Source of the DNA: Candidatus Equimonas enterica
Lineage (GTDB): Bacteria > Bacteroidota > Bacteroidia > Bacteroidales > Bacteroidaceae
Assembly (NCBI GenBank): GCA_018066225.1
Contig: JAGHRU010000018.1
Location: 1 to 19,241, forward strand
DNA length: 19,241 nucleotides
Direction: 5' to 3'
Position numbers and translations under genes: made by a program. Of the stretch, positions 1 to 6,649 are shown in pieces; position 1 is the stretch's first letter, and each line of letters starts with the position of its first letter. The notes under the pieces are model-generated. The model was not told the origin of the DNA. It did not search any database and was given only the letters and a program-made list of their open reading frames with translations.

Positions 1-141
1 CACGCGGCCCACCAACTGAAAGGAGGTGATGCCAAGCGGCTTATCGAAAGCGAGTACAGCACCGCTTACCCATGGGCTCACAGACGGCTGGGTAGGGTCG
101 GCAGGGGGTAGGAAGGTAACGGAAGGAGTGAGCGTCGGCAT
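1..141 (-). CDS. truB: tRNA pseudouridine(55) synthase TruB, N-terminal part (runs off the left edge)
   Basis: Reading the minus strand from an ATG at 141-139 gives 47 open codons to the window edge. After a variable lead of about 27 residues comes the segment VLAFDKPLGITSFQLVGRV, which matches the conserved TruB N-terminus (DKPxGxTSxxxV). TruB isomerises U55 to pseudouridine in the T-loop of most tRNAs; its catalytic Asp lies further in and is outside the window. The gene starts 18 bp after the uppP stop and is probably the next gene of the ftsX-DUF3098-uppP operon, an order known in Bacteroidales. The start is the first in-frame ATG after uppP. The lead before the motif is rather long, so a later start is possible, but I see no better ATG. 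The identity rests on a short segment that is nonetheless diagnostic. Confidence 0.85.
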   Translation of the reverse strand, partial: MPTLTPSVTFLPPADPTQPSVSPWVSGAVLAFDKPLGITSFQLVGRV

Positions 142-159
142 TATATATAAATAGGTATG

Positions 160-1005
160 CTAATCGACCATCACCAAGGACTGGCCGCAGAGCAGCATGG
201 CCAAGATGATGCTGCCCACGATGATGCGATACCAGCCGAAGGCCTTGAAGCCATAGCGGGAGAGGAAAGCGACAAACCACTTCATGGCGGCCAGCGCCAC
301 CACGAAAGCGACGACGCAGCCCACGCAGAGCATCGTGATGTTGTGCGCCGTAGCCCAGTCTGCATTTTCCTTCATCAGATCGAGCAGATCGAGCAGCGTC
401 GCTCCCGCCATAGTAGGCACGGCGAGGAAGAAAGAGAACTCGGCAGCACGACGTCGCGTCAAGCGCTGCTGCATGCCGCCCACAATGGTCGCCATCGAAC
501 GGCTCATACCGGGTATGACAGACAGGCACTGGAAGACGCCTATCCAGAATGCGCGCTTGGGCGTCAGCGGCGTAGCATCGCTGCCATCGCCGAAGAGGCG
601 ATCGCAGAACAGCATAAAGATGCCGCCAATCACGAGCATTGCGGCTACGACCCACACACTGCCCAAGAGCCAGTCGAGCACACCGCTCTTCTTGGCTGCG
701 AGGCCGACAACGACAGCAGGCAGCACGCCGATGATGAGCAAACCATAGAAGCGTTTCTTCTCTCTCCAGTCGGCACGGTGGCGTATCTGGAAGAATTGTC
801 GCCAGTAGAGACACACCACACTGAGGATGGCTCCAAACTGGATGATGAAGGTGAAGGCGTGGACAAAGGCCTCCTCGGTGGTGCCCGGAGCGGGCTCAAC
901 GCCGAGGATGCTCTGCGCGATAATCATGTGTCCGGTCGAGGATACGGGGAGAAACTCCGTCAGTCCCTCCACGATGGCAATGATGATGGTCTGAATGGTA
1001 TCCAT
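160..1005 (-). CDS. uppP: Undecaprenyl-diphosphate phosphatase UppP (BacA)
   Basis: This 281-residue integral membrane protein recycles the lipid carrier of peptidoglycan and other surface polymers by dephosphorylating undecaprenyl diphosphate. Two family signatures are intact. The first is EGLTEFLPVSSTGHM near residues 13-27, with E13, E17, the SST cluster and H26 matching the catalytic Glu/Ser/His set. The second is PGMSRSMATIVGGM near residues 165-178, with R169 as the conserved arginine. The Gly of the usual SRSG is Met here. Several hydrophobic segments cover the whole length, which is normal for the family. The ATG start gives a standard N-terminus. The gene follows the DUF3098 gene after 13 bp and precedes truB by 18 bp, so the three are probably co-transcribed. 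Bacitracin resistance on overexpression is known for the family, not shown here. Confidence 0.96.
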   Translation of the reverse strand: MDTIQTIIIAIVEGLTEFLPVSSTGHMIIAQSILGVEPAPGTTEEAFVHAFTFIIQFGAILSVVCLYWRQFFQIRHRADWREKKRFYGLLIIGVLPAVVVGLAAKKSGVLDWLLGSVWVVAAMLVIGGIFMLFCDRLFGDGSDATPLTPKRAFWIGVFQCLSVIPGMSRSMATIVGGMQQRLTRRRAAEFSFFLAVPTMAGATLLDLLDLMKENADWATAHNITMLCVGCVVAFVVALAAMKWFVAFLSRYGFKAFGWYRIIVGSIILAMLLCGQSLVMVD

Positions 1006-1018
1006 GCGTCAGAGCAGT

Positions 1019-1249
1019 CTATTTATCGTCCCCCGTCTTGGGCTTGCGCAAGATGGCATAGACAATGAAGAGGTAACCCACGAGGGTGACGACGGGTGCG
1101 ACGCGGATGTGGCGCGCGTCGAAGATGGCAGGATTGAACTGCTCGGCAGTGCTGCCGCTGCCACTCATCAGGCAGAAGCCGAGGACTACGATGACCATAC
1201 CCACAGCCAGCAGGATAAAATTGTTACGGTCGAAGGCAAAGACTTTCAT
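1019..1249 (-). CDS. DUF3098 family small membrane protein
   Basis: A 76-residue protein with two hydrophobic segments (about residues 11-28 and 50-66), separated by a short polar loop containing an FNP-IFDARHIRVAP stretch, and with a charged C-terminus. This matches DUF3098 proteins, which in Bacteroidota are regularly encoded between ftsX and uppP. The biochemical role is unknown. Its position suggests a part in the envelope or division machinery served by the operon, but that is inference from neighbours. The ATG at 1249-1247 is separated by only 2 bp from the end of a 198 bp inverted-repeat-bounded segment, so the leader of this gene derives from that segment. No good TAnnTTTG box was found just upstream. 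Confidence 0.85.
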   Translation of the reverse strand: MKVFAFDRNNFILLAVGMVIVVLGFCLMSGSGSTAEQFNPAIFDARHIRVAPVVTLVGYLFIVYAILRKPKTGDDK

Positions 1250-1484
1250 GTATGGTAGGTTCTATAAATTAGTGTCGTATTTTTAAGGTAGTTTTCTATG
1301 CTTATACTCGGCCGCTTTTGGGCTCTTCTCTCGCATCTTTCCTGCCTTTCATTCAGTCACGGTGCCCGCACCGCTCCCTCATAAAAGAAAGAAATCTGCG
1401 TCGGAATAGCCGCAAAAATCGTCACGAGCTAATTGATAGAACCTACCATTTTGGGTTGATTATGTTACAACAATGGCGTGCGCT
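1250..1484. other. 235 bp non-coding gap between ftsX and the DUF3098 gene
   Basis: The other gaps in this operon are 13 and 18 bp, so 235 bp is out of line. Most of the gap is the inverted-repeat-bounded segment 1252-1449. A 61-codon frame crosses it on the plus strand (1318-1503), but it has no recognisable domain and runs into the 3' end of ftsX on the other strand, so I do not call it. No tRNA-like cloverleaf and no T-tract hairpin terminator is apparent after the ftsX stop. Confidence 0.6.
1252..1449. repeat. 198 bp segment with 21 bp terminal inverted repeats (MITE-like candidate)
   Basis: The left end (1252-1272) begins ATGGTAGGTTCTAT, and the right end (1429-1449) is its inverse complement over 21 bp with one mismatch (position 15). 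A poorer match continues inward (AATTAG, then a T-run region on the left and an A-run on the right). The interior shows no convincing gene. Size, non-coding interior and nearly perfect ends recall a miniature inverted-repeat element. I see no clear target-site duplication in the flanks, so it could instead be a long-range RNA stem or a pair of protein sites. It lies inside an operon whose members are normally tightly spaced. Confidence 0.5.
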
Positions 1485-2354
1485 CTATCGCACATGGAGT
1501 TGATAGGCCGAGAGGCGCAGGAGTTTGCTCACCGAGAAGTAGGCGCAGACCATCGTCAGCACGATACCTGCGACGAAGGGGATGCCGAGGGTGGCCACCA
1601 TGACAAGCGGCGTAATTGACTCGGCCAGGCCTTCGTCGAGCACGATGAGCCCTTGCATGCCAGCGAGCAGCACGCCGCAGGCGATGAGCGCAGCAATGAA
1701 GCCTATCCAGAAAGCACGGCGCATATACGGGCGGCGTATGAAGCCGTGGCTTGCGCCCACGAGCTTCATGGTGCGTATGGAGAAGCGGTGGCGCGAGAGG
1801 GCAAGGCGCATGGTGTTGTTAATCAGAGCAACGGCGATGAAGACCAACAGCGCGACGAGCGAAAGCAGCACGATGGCGATGATGCGGATGTTGTGTGTCA
1901 GGCTCTCGATGAGGTTCTCGGGATAGACGGTGTCGGCCACATAAGGACGCTGCTTGAGCACGGTGATGTGCTTGGTCAGCGAGTCTTGGCAGGCGTAGTC
2001 AGCGTTGAGAAAAATCTCCATTGAGGCAGGGAAAGGACTGTATCCCAGAAAATCCTCGGAGTCGTAGCCAAGGGTCTCTTCGAGCTCTTTGGCGGCATCT
2101 TGCTTGGAGATATAGACGCAGCGCTTGACGGCAGGCATAGCCTTGAGCTCCTTGTAGAAGGCATTGGTCTCTCTAACCGTGATGCTGTCGGTGAGCAGTA
2201 TATCGACTGAGAAGTTCTCTCTCAGGCTACGGCTCATGTTGTCTCCCACGGTGACGCAAAAGACCAGCGTGCCGAGCAGAATAAGCACCATAGCAGTGCT
2301 GATAAGGGCGGTGAAGACGTTGAAGCCACCGCCGCTTTGGTGTTTCTTGGCCAT
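1485..2354 (-). CDS. ftsX: Cell division protein FtsX (permease-like subunit)
   Basis: The 289-residue product starts at the ATG at 2354-2352 (MAKKHQSGGGFNVFTAL). The frame stays open about 46 codons further upstream, but that part lies upstream of a TACTTTTG box and looks non-coding. Four membrane segments fit FtsX: one near residues 14-36, then a periplasmic domain of about 125 residues, then three at about 165-187, 214-236 and 250-273. The conserved cytoplasmic stretch NTMRLALSRHRFSI followed by MKLVGASHGFIRRPY is diagnostic. FtsX pairs with the ATPase FtsE at the septum and regulates peptidoglycan hydrolases. No ftsE is adjacent, and in Bacteroidota the two are often separate. It is the first gene of the minus-strand operon and diverges from miaB. 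Confidence 0.93.
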   Translation of the reverse strand: MAKKHQSGGGFNVFTALISTAMVLILLGTLVFCVTVGDNMSRSLRENFSVDILLTDSITVRETNAFYKELKAMPAVKRCVYISKQDAAKELEETLGYDSEDFLGYSPFPASMEIFLNADYACQDSLTKHITVLKQRPYVADTVYPENLIESLTHNIRIIAIVLLSLVALLVFIAVALINNTMRLALSRHRFSIRTMKLVGASHGFIRRPYMRRAFWIGFIAALIACGVLLAGMQGLIVLDEGLAESITPLVMVATLGIPFVAGIVLTMVCAYFSVSKLLRLSAYQLHVR

Positions 2355-2372
2355 ATTAGTCGTAATTTCGTG

Positions 2373-2380
2373 CAAAAGTA
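2373..2380 (-). promoter_or_regulatory. Candidate -7 box of the ftsX operon promoter (TACTTTTG)
   Basis: On the minus strand the sequence TACTTTTG fits the Bacteroidota -7 consensus TAnnTTTG and lies 18 bp before the ftsX ATG. A clear -33 TTTG is not seen. The leader would be short. The position supports the chosen ftsX start. Confidence 0.5.
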
Positions 2381-2398
2381 CTACATTATTCTCACATA

Positions 2399-2421
2399 CG
2401 CGACCTCTCGCGCGTTTTTTT
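2399..2421 (+). terminator. Small hairpin with T7 tract in the ftsX/miaB divergent region
   Basis: CGCGA pairs with TCGCG around a CCTC loop, followed by CG and seven T residues. In form it is a minimal intrinsic terminator on the plus strand, but the stem is only 5 bp and it lies upstream of the miaB promoter. If active, it would stop antisense transcripts leaving ftsX before they reach miaB. Chance is a real alternative. Confidence 0.25.
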
Positions 2422-2476
2422 AATGTCCGCAGCGCAGAAAACTGGGCTTTACCCCTGCTATTTCGGCAAAAGGTGG

Positions 2477-2484
2477 TAACTTTG
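2477..2484 (+). promoter_or_regulatory. Candidate -7 box of the miaB promoter (TAACTTTG)
   Basis: TAACTTTG is an exact fit to TAnnTTTG and ends 21 bp before the miaB ATG. The 30 bp around it (2459-2488) resemble the region before the epimerase gene (7851-7880): both have TATTT about 12-14 bp upstream and the same TAACTTTGC box. This supports the downstream ATG as the true miaB start. Confidence 0.6.
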
Positions 2485-2505
2485 CGCCGCAACTATTACG
2501 CGATT

Positions 2506-3831
2506 ATGAAATCCCTCTATATCGAGACCTACGGCTGCCAGATGAATGTCGCCGACTCCGAAGTGGTCGCTTCGGTGATGCAGATGGCAGGCTATGCCCC
2601 CACCGACGACATCGACAAGGCAGATGCCGTCTTGCTCAACACCTGCTCCGTACGCGACAATGCCGAGCAGAAGATTATCCACCGCCTCGAAGCACTCCAT
2701 GCCATGCGCCGCCACCGCGATGGTCGCAGGCTCATCATCGGTGTGCTGGGCTGTATGGCCGAGCGCGCCAAGGAGACATTGCTCCGCGACCACCACGCCG
2801 ACCTTGTCTGTGGTCCCGACGCCTACCTCTCGCTGCCCGACCTCTTCGCGCAGGTGGAGACGGGGCATCAGGCCATCAACATCGCGCTCTCGACCACCGA
2901 GACCTACCGCAACATCGTGCCCACACGCCTCGGTGCCAACCGCCTCTCGGGCTTCGTGAGCATCATGCGTGGCTGCAACAACTTCTGCCACTACTGCATC
3001 GTGCCCTACACCCGTGGCCGAGAGCGTTCACGCGACGTGGAGAGCATCCTCGGCGAAGTGCGCGATCTGCACGCGAGAGGCTACAAGGAGGTGACGCTGC
3101 TGGGGCAGAATGTCAATAGCTATGCCGCCACGTCGGGGGCGGGCACCGTCACTTTCCCCGACCTGCTACGGCGGGTGGCAGAGGAAGTGCCCGACATGCG
3201 GGTGCGCTTCACCACATCTCACCCCAAGGACATGACCGACGCGACGCTGCAAGTCATCGCCGAGATGCCGGGCGTGTGCCGCCATATCCACCTGCCTGTG
3301 CAGTCGGGCAGCGACCGCATCCTCGCGCTGATGAACCGCAAATACACCCGCGCGTGGTATCTCGACCGCGTGGCCGCCATCCGCCGCATCGTGCCCGATT
3401 GCGCCATCTCCACCGACATTTTTGTGGGCTACTGCACGGAGACGGAGGAGGATCACCAGATGTCGCTCTCGCTGATGCGCGAAGTGGGCTACGACAGCGC
3501 CTTCATGTTTAAGTACAGCGAGCGTCCCGGCACCTTCGCTTCGCGTCACTACCCCGACGACATCGCGGAGGAGGTGAAGATACGCCGCCTGAACGAACTC
3601 ATCGCCCTGCAAGGCGAACTCTCGCTCGCGGCCAACAAGGCTTGGATAGGCCGCACGACGTCTATCCTCATCGAGGGCACAAGCAAGCGGTCGAAAGACG
3701 AAATCTACGGCCGCACCGAGCAAAACAAGGTGGTCATCGTCCCGCGCGGACAGCACCACACGGGCGACACGCTGCAAGTGCGCATCACGGAGGCTTCCTC
3801 GGCCACGCTGCGGGGCGAAGTCATCGCCTAA
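2506..3831 (+). CDS. miaB: tRNA-2-methylthio-N6-dimethylallyladenosine synthase MiaB
   Basis: A 441-residue radical SAM methylthiotransferase that converts i6A37 to ms2i6A37 in tRNAs reading UNN codons. The N-terminal UPF0004 domain has the three cluster cysteines C11 (ETYGCQMN), C47 (NTCSVR) and C83 (LGCMAE). The radical SAM motif is C157-x3-C161-x2-C164 (RGCNNFCHYCIVPYTRGRE). A TRAM domain for RNA binding occupies roughly the last 60 residues, ending in RGEVIA. Length and domain order are standard. The start is the ATG at 2506, just before MKSLYIETYGCQMN; the frame extends further upstream but crosses the promoter and the opposite-strand ftsX gene. The 22 bp repeat array begins 5 bp after the stop. 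MiaB is preferred over MtaB or RimO because of the CNNFCHYCIVP and ETYGCQMN forms. Confidence 0.96.
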   Translation: MKSLYIETYGCQMNVADSEVVASVMQMAGYAPTDDIDKADAVLLNTCSVRDNAEQKIIHRLEALHAMRRHRDGRRLIIGVLGCMAERAKETLLRDHHADLVCGPDAYLSLPDLFAQVETGHQAINIALSTTETYRNIVPTRLGANRLSGFVSIMRGCNNFCHYCIVPYTRGRERSRDVESILGEVRDLHARGYKEVTLLGQNVNSYAATSGAGTVTFPDLLRRVAEEVPDMRVRFTTSHPKDMTDATLQVIAEMPGVCRHIHLPVQSGSDRILALMNRKYTRAWYLDRVAAIRRIVPDCAISTDIFVGYCTETEEDHQMSLSLMREVGYDSAFMFKYSERPGTFASRHYPDDIAEEVKIRRLNELIALQGELSLAANKAWIGRTTSILIEGTSKRSKDEIYGRTEQNKVVIVPRGQHHTGDTLQVRITEASSATLRGEVIA

Positions 3832-3836
3832 ATCCC

Positions 3837-3924
3837 CCGAAAACTCATCCGGGCAGACCGTAAAAACTATCTGCGCAGATCGGAAAAACTGTCTGCGCAA
3901 ATCGGGAAAACCATCTGCCCAATC
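3837..3924 (+). repeat. Tandem array of four 22 bp units between miaB and yfhO
   Basis: Units occupy 3837-3858 (degenerate), 3859-3880, 3881-3902 and 3903-3924. The core is AAAACYRTCTGCSCA, with CG at the start of the last three units. Unit 2 contains the perfect palindrome ATCTGCGCAGAT (3869-3880). The same 22 bp unit recurs directly after uvrA (18175-18218, with an inverted copy at 18228-18249). There are no unique spacers, so this is not CRISPR. TGCGCAGA at 3872-3879 can pair with TCTGCGCA at 3892-3899 in RNA. The array fills the whole miaB-yfhO gap and may affect read-through into yfhO, which has no good promoter box of its own. Confidence 0.7.
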
Positions 3925-3941
3925 TATTTTTACCATAAACG

Positions 3942-6602
3942 ATGAACAAAGCAACTCTTCGCCATTACCTGCCCGACGTGGCCATCGTCGTGGCTTTTCT
4001 CCTCCTGAGTTTCCTGTATTTCGCCTCCCCCATATCGCAGGGCATGGTGCTCGGCGGTCACGACACCGTGGCTGGCATCGGTGGCGGCCATGAGCTCACA
4101 GAGCATTACGCCGCTACGGGCGAGACTTCACGCTGGACGGGTGCGCTCTTCTCGGGCATGCCGACCTACCAGATCTCGCCTTCTTACAGCAGCGGCACCA
4201 TCCTCTCGTGGATAGGCCGCGCCATCGGGCTCTTCACCCATGGGGCTATGGGCTACCTCTTCATGTATCTGCTCGGCTTCTACCTGCTCATGCGCGCTTT
4301 CGCCGTGCGTCCTTTGGCGAGTGCACTGGGCGCAGTGGCGTGGGCGTTCAGCAGTTATTTCCTCATCATCATCGCGGCAGGCCATCTCTGGAAAGTCGCC
4401 ACCCTCGGCTTCATACCGCCGACCATAGCAGGCATGGTGCTCTGCTACCGCGGCCGCTACTGGGTGGGCGGCGCGATGACCGCGCTCTTCACTGCCTTGC
4501 AGGTGCAGGCCAACCACCCGCAGATGACCTACTATTTCCTGTTTCTCATGGCCTTCATCGTGGTGTGCTTCGCCGTCTCCGCGTTTCTGCCCCAGCGCAG
4601 TGAGCACGACTGCAACGCCCTCATCCCACGTCAGCGCAGCACCTTCCTCCGCGCCACCGCCGTCATCGTGGTGGCAGGGCTCATGGGCATATTGGCCAAC
4701 AGCGCGAGTCTCTACCACACCTGGCAGTATCAGCACGCCTCTACGCGCGGCGGCTCGGCACTGACCGCTACGCCAGAGAGCACAACGCCCTCGGAGCGCG
4801 CCGCCACAGGCCTCGACCGCGACTATATCACGGCGTGGAGCTACGGCATCGACGAGACCCTGACGCTGCTGATACCCGACTTCAAGGGCGGCGGCTCGCG
4901 CAGCATCCTGGAGCGCGAAGACGTGCAGACGCTCGAAGGCTACAACACGTTCTACCAAGACGCCTCCATGTTGCAGCAAATCTATACGGAGCAAGGTGAG
5001 CAAGGCCCGATGCCCGGCCTCTCGGAGTACTGGGGCGACCAGCCCTTCACCGTGGGCCCCGTCTATGTCGGCGCCATCATCTGCTTCCTCTTCATTCTCG
5101 GCCTCTGCCTTGTGGAGGGGCCTATGAAGTGGGCACTGGTGCTCGCCACCGTGGTAAGCCTGCTCTTCGCTTGGGGTAAGAACATCATGCCGCTGACCGA
5201 CTGGCTGATCGACCATCTGCCGATGTACAACAAGTTTCGTACCGTCTCGAGCGCACTCGTGGTGGCAGAGTTCACCATGCCGCTGCTCGCCGTCCTCGCG
5301 CTGGTCAAGGTGCTGCGTCGTCCCGACGTGCTGCTGGGCACGCGGCGTGGCAAGGTGGGCCTCATCGCCGCCACCGTGCTGACGCTCGGTCTCTGCCTCC
5401 TCCTGGCCGTCTGCCCCGATATGGCCAATAACATCAGCACCGCCGACATCAACGACCTCGCCGCCTTGCAGCGCGCAGGTCTGCCGGCCGACTTCTGCGA
5501 GAGCTATCGCACGGCCATCCTGTCCATGCACGCCGACATCCTCTCCCACAGCGCACTGCGCAGCGCGATGCTCATCGGCGTGGCACTGCTCACCCTGTTG
5601 GCCTACACCCGTGGCATCATCAAGCAGGCATGGGTGGTATGCACGGTACTCATCGTGGCCTGTCTCGGCGACCTGTGGAGCATAGACAAGCGTTACCTCA
5701 ACGACGCCTCCTTCACCGACCCCGTGCAGCAGCAACAGGCCTTCGCCAAGACCCCTGCCGACGACACCATACTGGCCGATAAGACGGTAGGCTTCCGCGT
5801 GGTCAATCTCAGCGGCAACCCCTTCAACGAGACCAGCAACCAGACCGCCTATTGGCACCGCAATGTCGGCGGCTACCACCCCGCCAAGTTGCAACGCTAT
5901 CAGGACCTCATCGACCGCCATCTGGGCGCAGAGTGCCAACGCCTGGCAGGCGCATTGCTGCAAGCCCAGAGCAGCCTCGCGGCCGACAGCGCAAGCGGTG
6001 GCGACCCCATCGCGGCCTTGCAGGCCATCGTAGCGCAGTCGCCGATTGACACCATAGCCCCCATGCTCTGCATGCTCAACACGCGCTACATCATTCTCGG
6101 CAGCGGACAGCTGGCACTGGCCAATCCCTCGGCCAGCGGTGCGGCCTGGTTTGTGCAGCGCCTCACCTACGCCGCAGGTGCAGATGCCGAGATGCAGGCA
6201 CTCGGCAGCCTCGACTGGCAACACGCCGCCGTGGCCGACAAGTCGGAGCAAGGCATCCTCGGCGAAGCACGGGCGACCGATGCGGGCAGCGTCGTCATGA
6301 CGTCCTACGCCCCCAATGAGCTGCACTACACCACGACCTCCACCACAGGCGGCGTTGTCGTGCTGAGCGAGATCTACTACCCGGGCTGGACAGCGACCCT
6401 CGACGGCAAACCCGTAGAGATAGGCCGCGCCAACTACCTGCTGCGTGCCCTCCGTGTGCCCGCAGGACAGCACGACCTCGTGCTCACCTTCCGCCCCACC
6501 ACGGTGAGCACCACCGAAGCTGTGGCCACCGCTGCCATCGGCCTCATTCTCATAGCCTTGGCCTACGGTCTGTGGCGCACATGGCGTCGCCGCAAGGCAT
6601 AG
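3942..6602 (+). CDS. YfhO family polytopic membrane protein
   Basis: An 886-residue membrane protein. One helix lies near residues 10-30, followed by the acidic extracytoplasmic loop GGHDTVAGIGGGHELTEHY, which resembles the first loop of GT-C-type transferases. Many further hydrophobic segments follow (I estimate 12-13 in all) and a final helix at about 860-880. Between the last helices is a soluble domain ending in the YfhO hallmark YYPGWTATLDGKPVE (from about residue 812). In Gram-positive bacteria YfhO homologues take part in glycosylating teichoic acids; in Bacteroidota the substrate is unknown, and transfer of sugar from a lipid donor outside the membrane is inference. The ATG at 3942 opens a typical N-terminus. 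Only 17 bp separate the preceding repeat array from the start. The gene ends in a strong bidirectional hairpin shared with the convergent gene. Confidence 0.85.
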   Translation: MNKATLRHYLPDVAIVVAFLLLSFLYFASPISQGMVLGGHDTVAGIGGGHELTEHYAATGETSRWTGALFSGMPTYQISPSYSSGTILSWIGRAIGLFTHGAMGYLFMYLLGFYLLMRAFAVRPLASALGAVAWAFSSYFLIIIAAGHLWKVATLGFIPPTIAGMVLCYRGRYWVGGAMTALFTALQVQANHPQMTYYFLFLMAFIVVCFAVSAFLPQRSEHDCNALIPRQRSTFLRATAVIVVAGLMGILANSASLYHTWQYQHASTRGGSALTATPESTTPSERAATGLDRDYITAWSYGIDETLTLLIPDFKGGGSRSILEREDVQTLEGYNTFYQDASMLQQIYTEQGEQGPMPGLSEYWGDQPFTVGPVYVGAIICFLFILGLCLVEGPMKWALVLATVVSLLFAWGKNIMPLTDWLIDHLPMYNKFRTVSSALVVAEFTMPLLAVLALVKVLRRPDVLLGTRRGKVGLIAATVLTLGLCLLLAVCPDMANNISTADINDLAALQRAGLPADFCESYRTAILSMHADILSHSALRSAMLIGVALLTLLAYTRGIIKQAWVVCTVLIVACLGDLWSIDKRYLNDASFTDPVQQQQAFAKTPADDTILADKTVGFRVVNLSGNPFNETSNQTAYWHRNVGGYHPAKLQRYQDLIDRHLGAECQRLAGALLQAQSSLAADSASGGDPIAALQAIVAQSPIDTIAPMLCMLNTRYIILGSGQLALANPSASGAAWFVQRLTYAAGADAEMQALGSLDWQHAAVADKSEQGILGEARATDAGSVVMTSYAPNELHYTTTSTTGGVVVLSEIYYPGWTATLDGKPVEIGRANYLLRALRVPAGQHDLVLTFRPTTVSTTEAVATAAIGLILIALAYGLWRTWRRRKA

Positions 6603-6607
6603 CACGT

Positions 6608-6649
6608 CCCACTAAAAAAGCCTCGGTGTTCCGAGGCTTTTTTAGTGGG
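6608..6649. terminator. Bidirectional intrinsic terminator between yfhO and the radical SAM gene
   Basis: A perfect 19 bp stem (6608-6626 with 6631-6649) around the 4-nt loop TGTT. The inner stem is GCCTCGG/CCGAGGC, flanked by A6 on one side and T6 on the other, so it works in both directions. It starts 5 bp after the yfhO stop. The TAA of the convergent radical SAM gene (6642-6644) lies within the right arm. Confidence 0.9.

Noticed and set aside
157..1068. 303-codon frame antisense to uppP
   Set aside because: Shadow of uppP; the product is low-complexity and the minus-strand UppP motifs are unequivocal.
1240..1460. Target-site duplication flanking the 198 bp element
   Set aside because: The immediate flanks (ending TTCATGT and starting TTTGGGT) do not match each other.
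1318..1503. 61-codon plus-strand frame in the ftsX-DUF3098 gap
   Set aside because: Low-complexity basic product without a domain, overlapping the ftsX 3' end and crossing one inverted-repeat arm; no promoter or start context.
2355..2492. 46-residue N-terminal extension of FtsX
   Set aside because: It would cross the TACTTTTG box and the divergent promoter area; the ATG at 2354 gives the normal FtsX length.
3837..3924. Regularly spaced repeats as a CRISPR array
   Set aside because: The 22 bp units are contiguous with no unique spacers, and no cas genes are present.
4128..6605. 825-codon open frame antisense to yfhO
   Set aside because: High G/C coding DNA creates long antisense frames; the translation is His/Gly/Glu-rich without domains, while the plus strand encodes a recognisable membrane protein.
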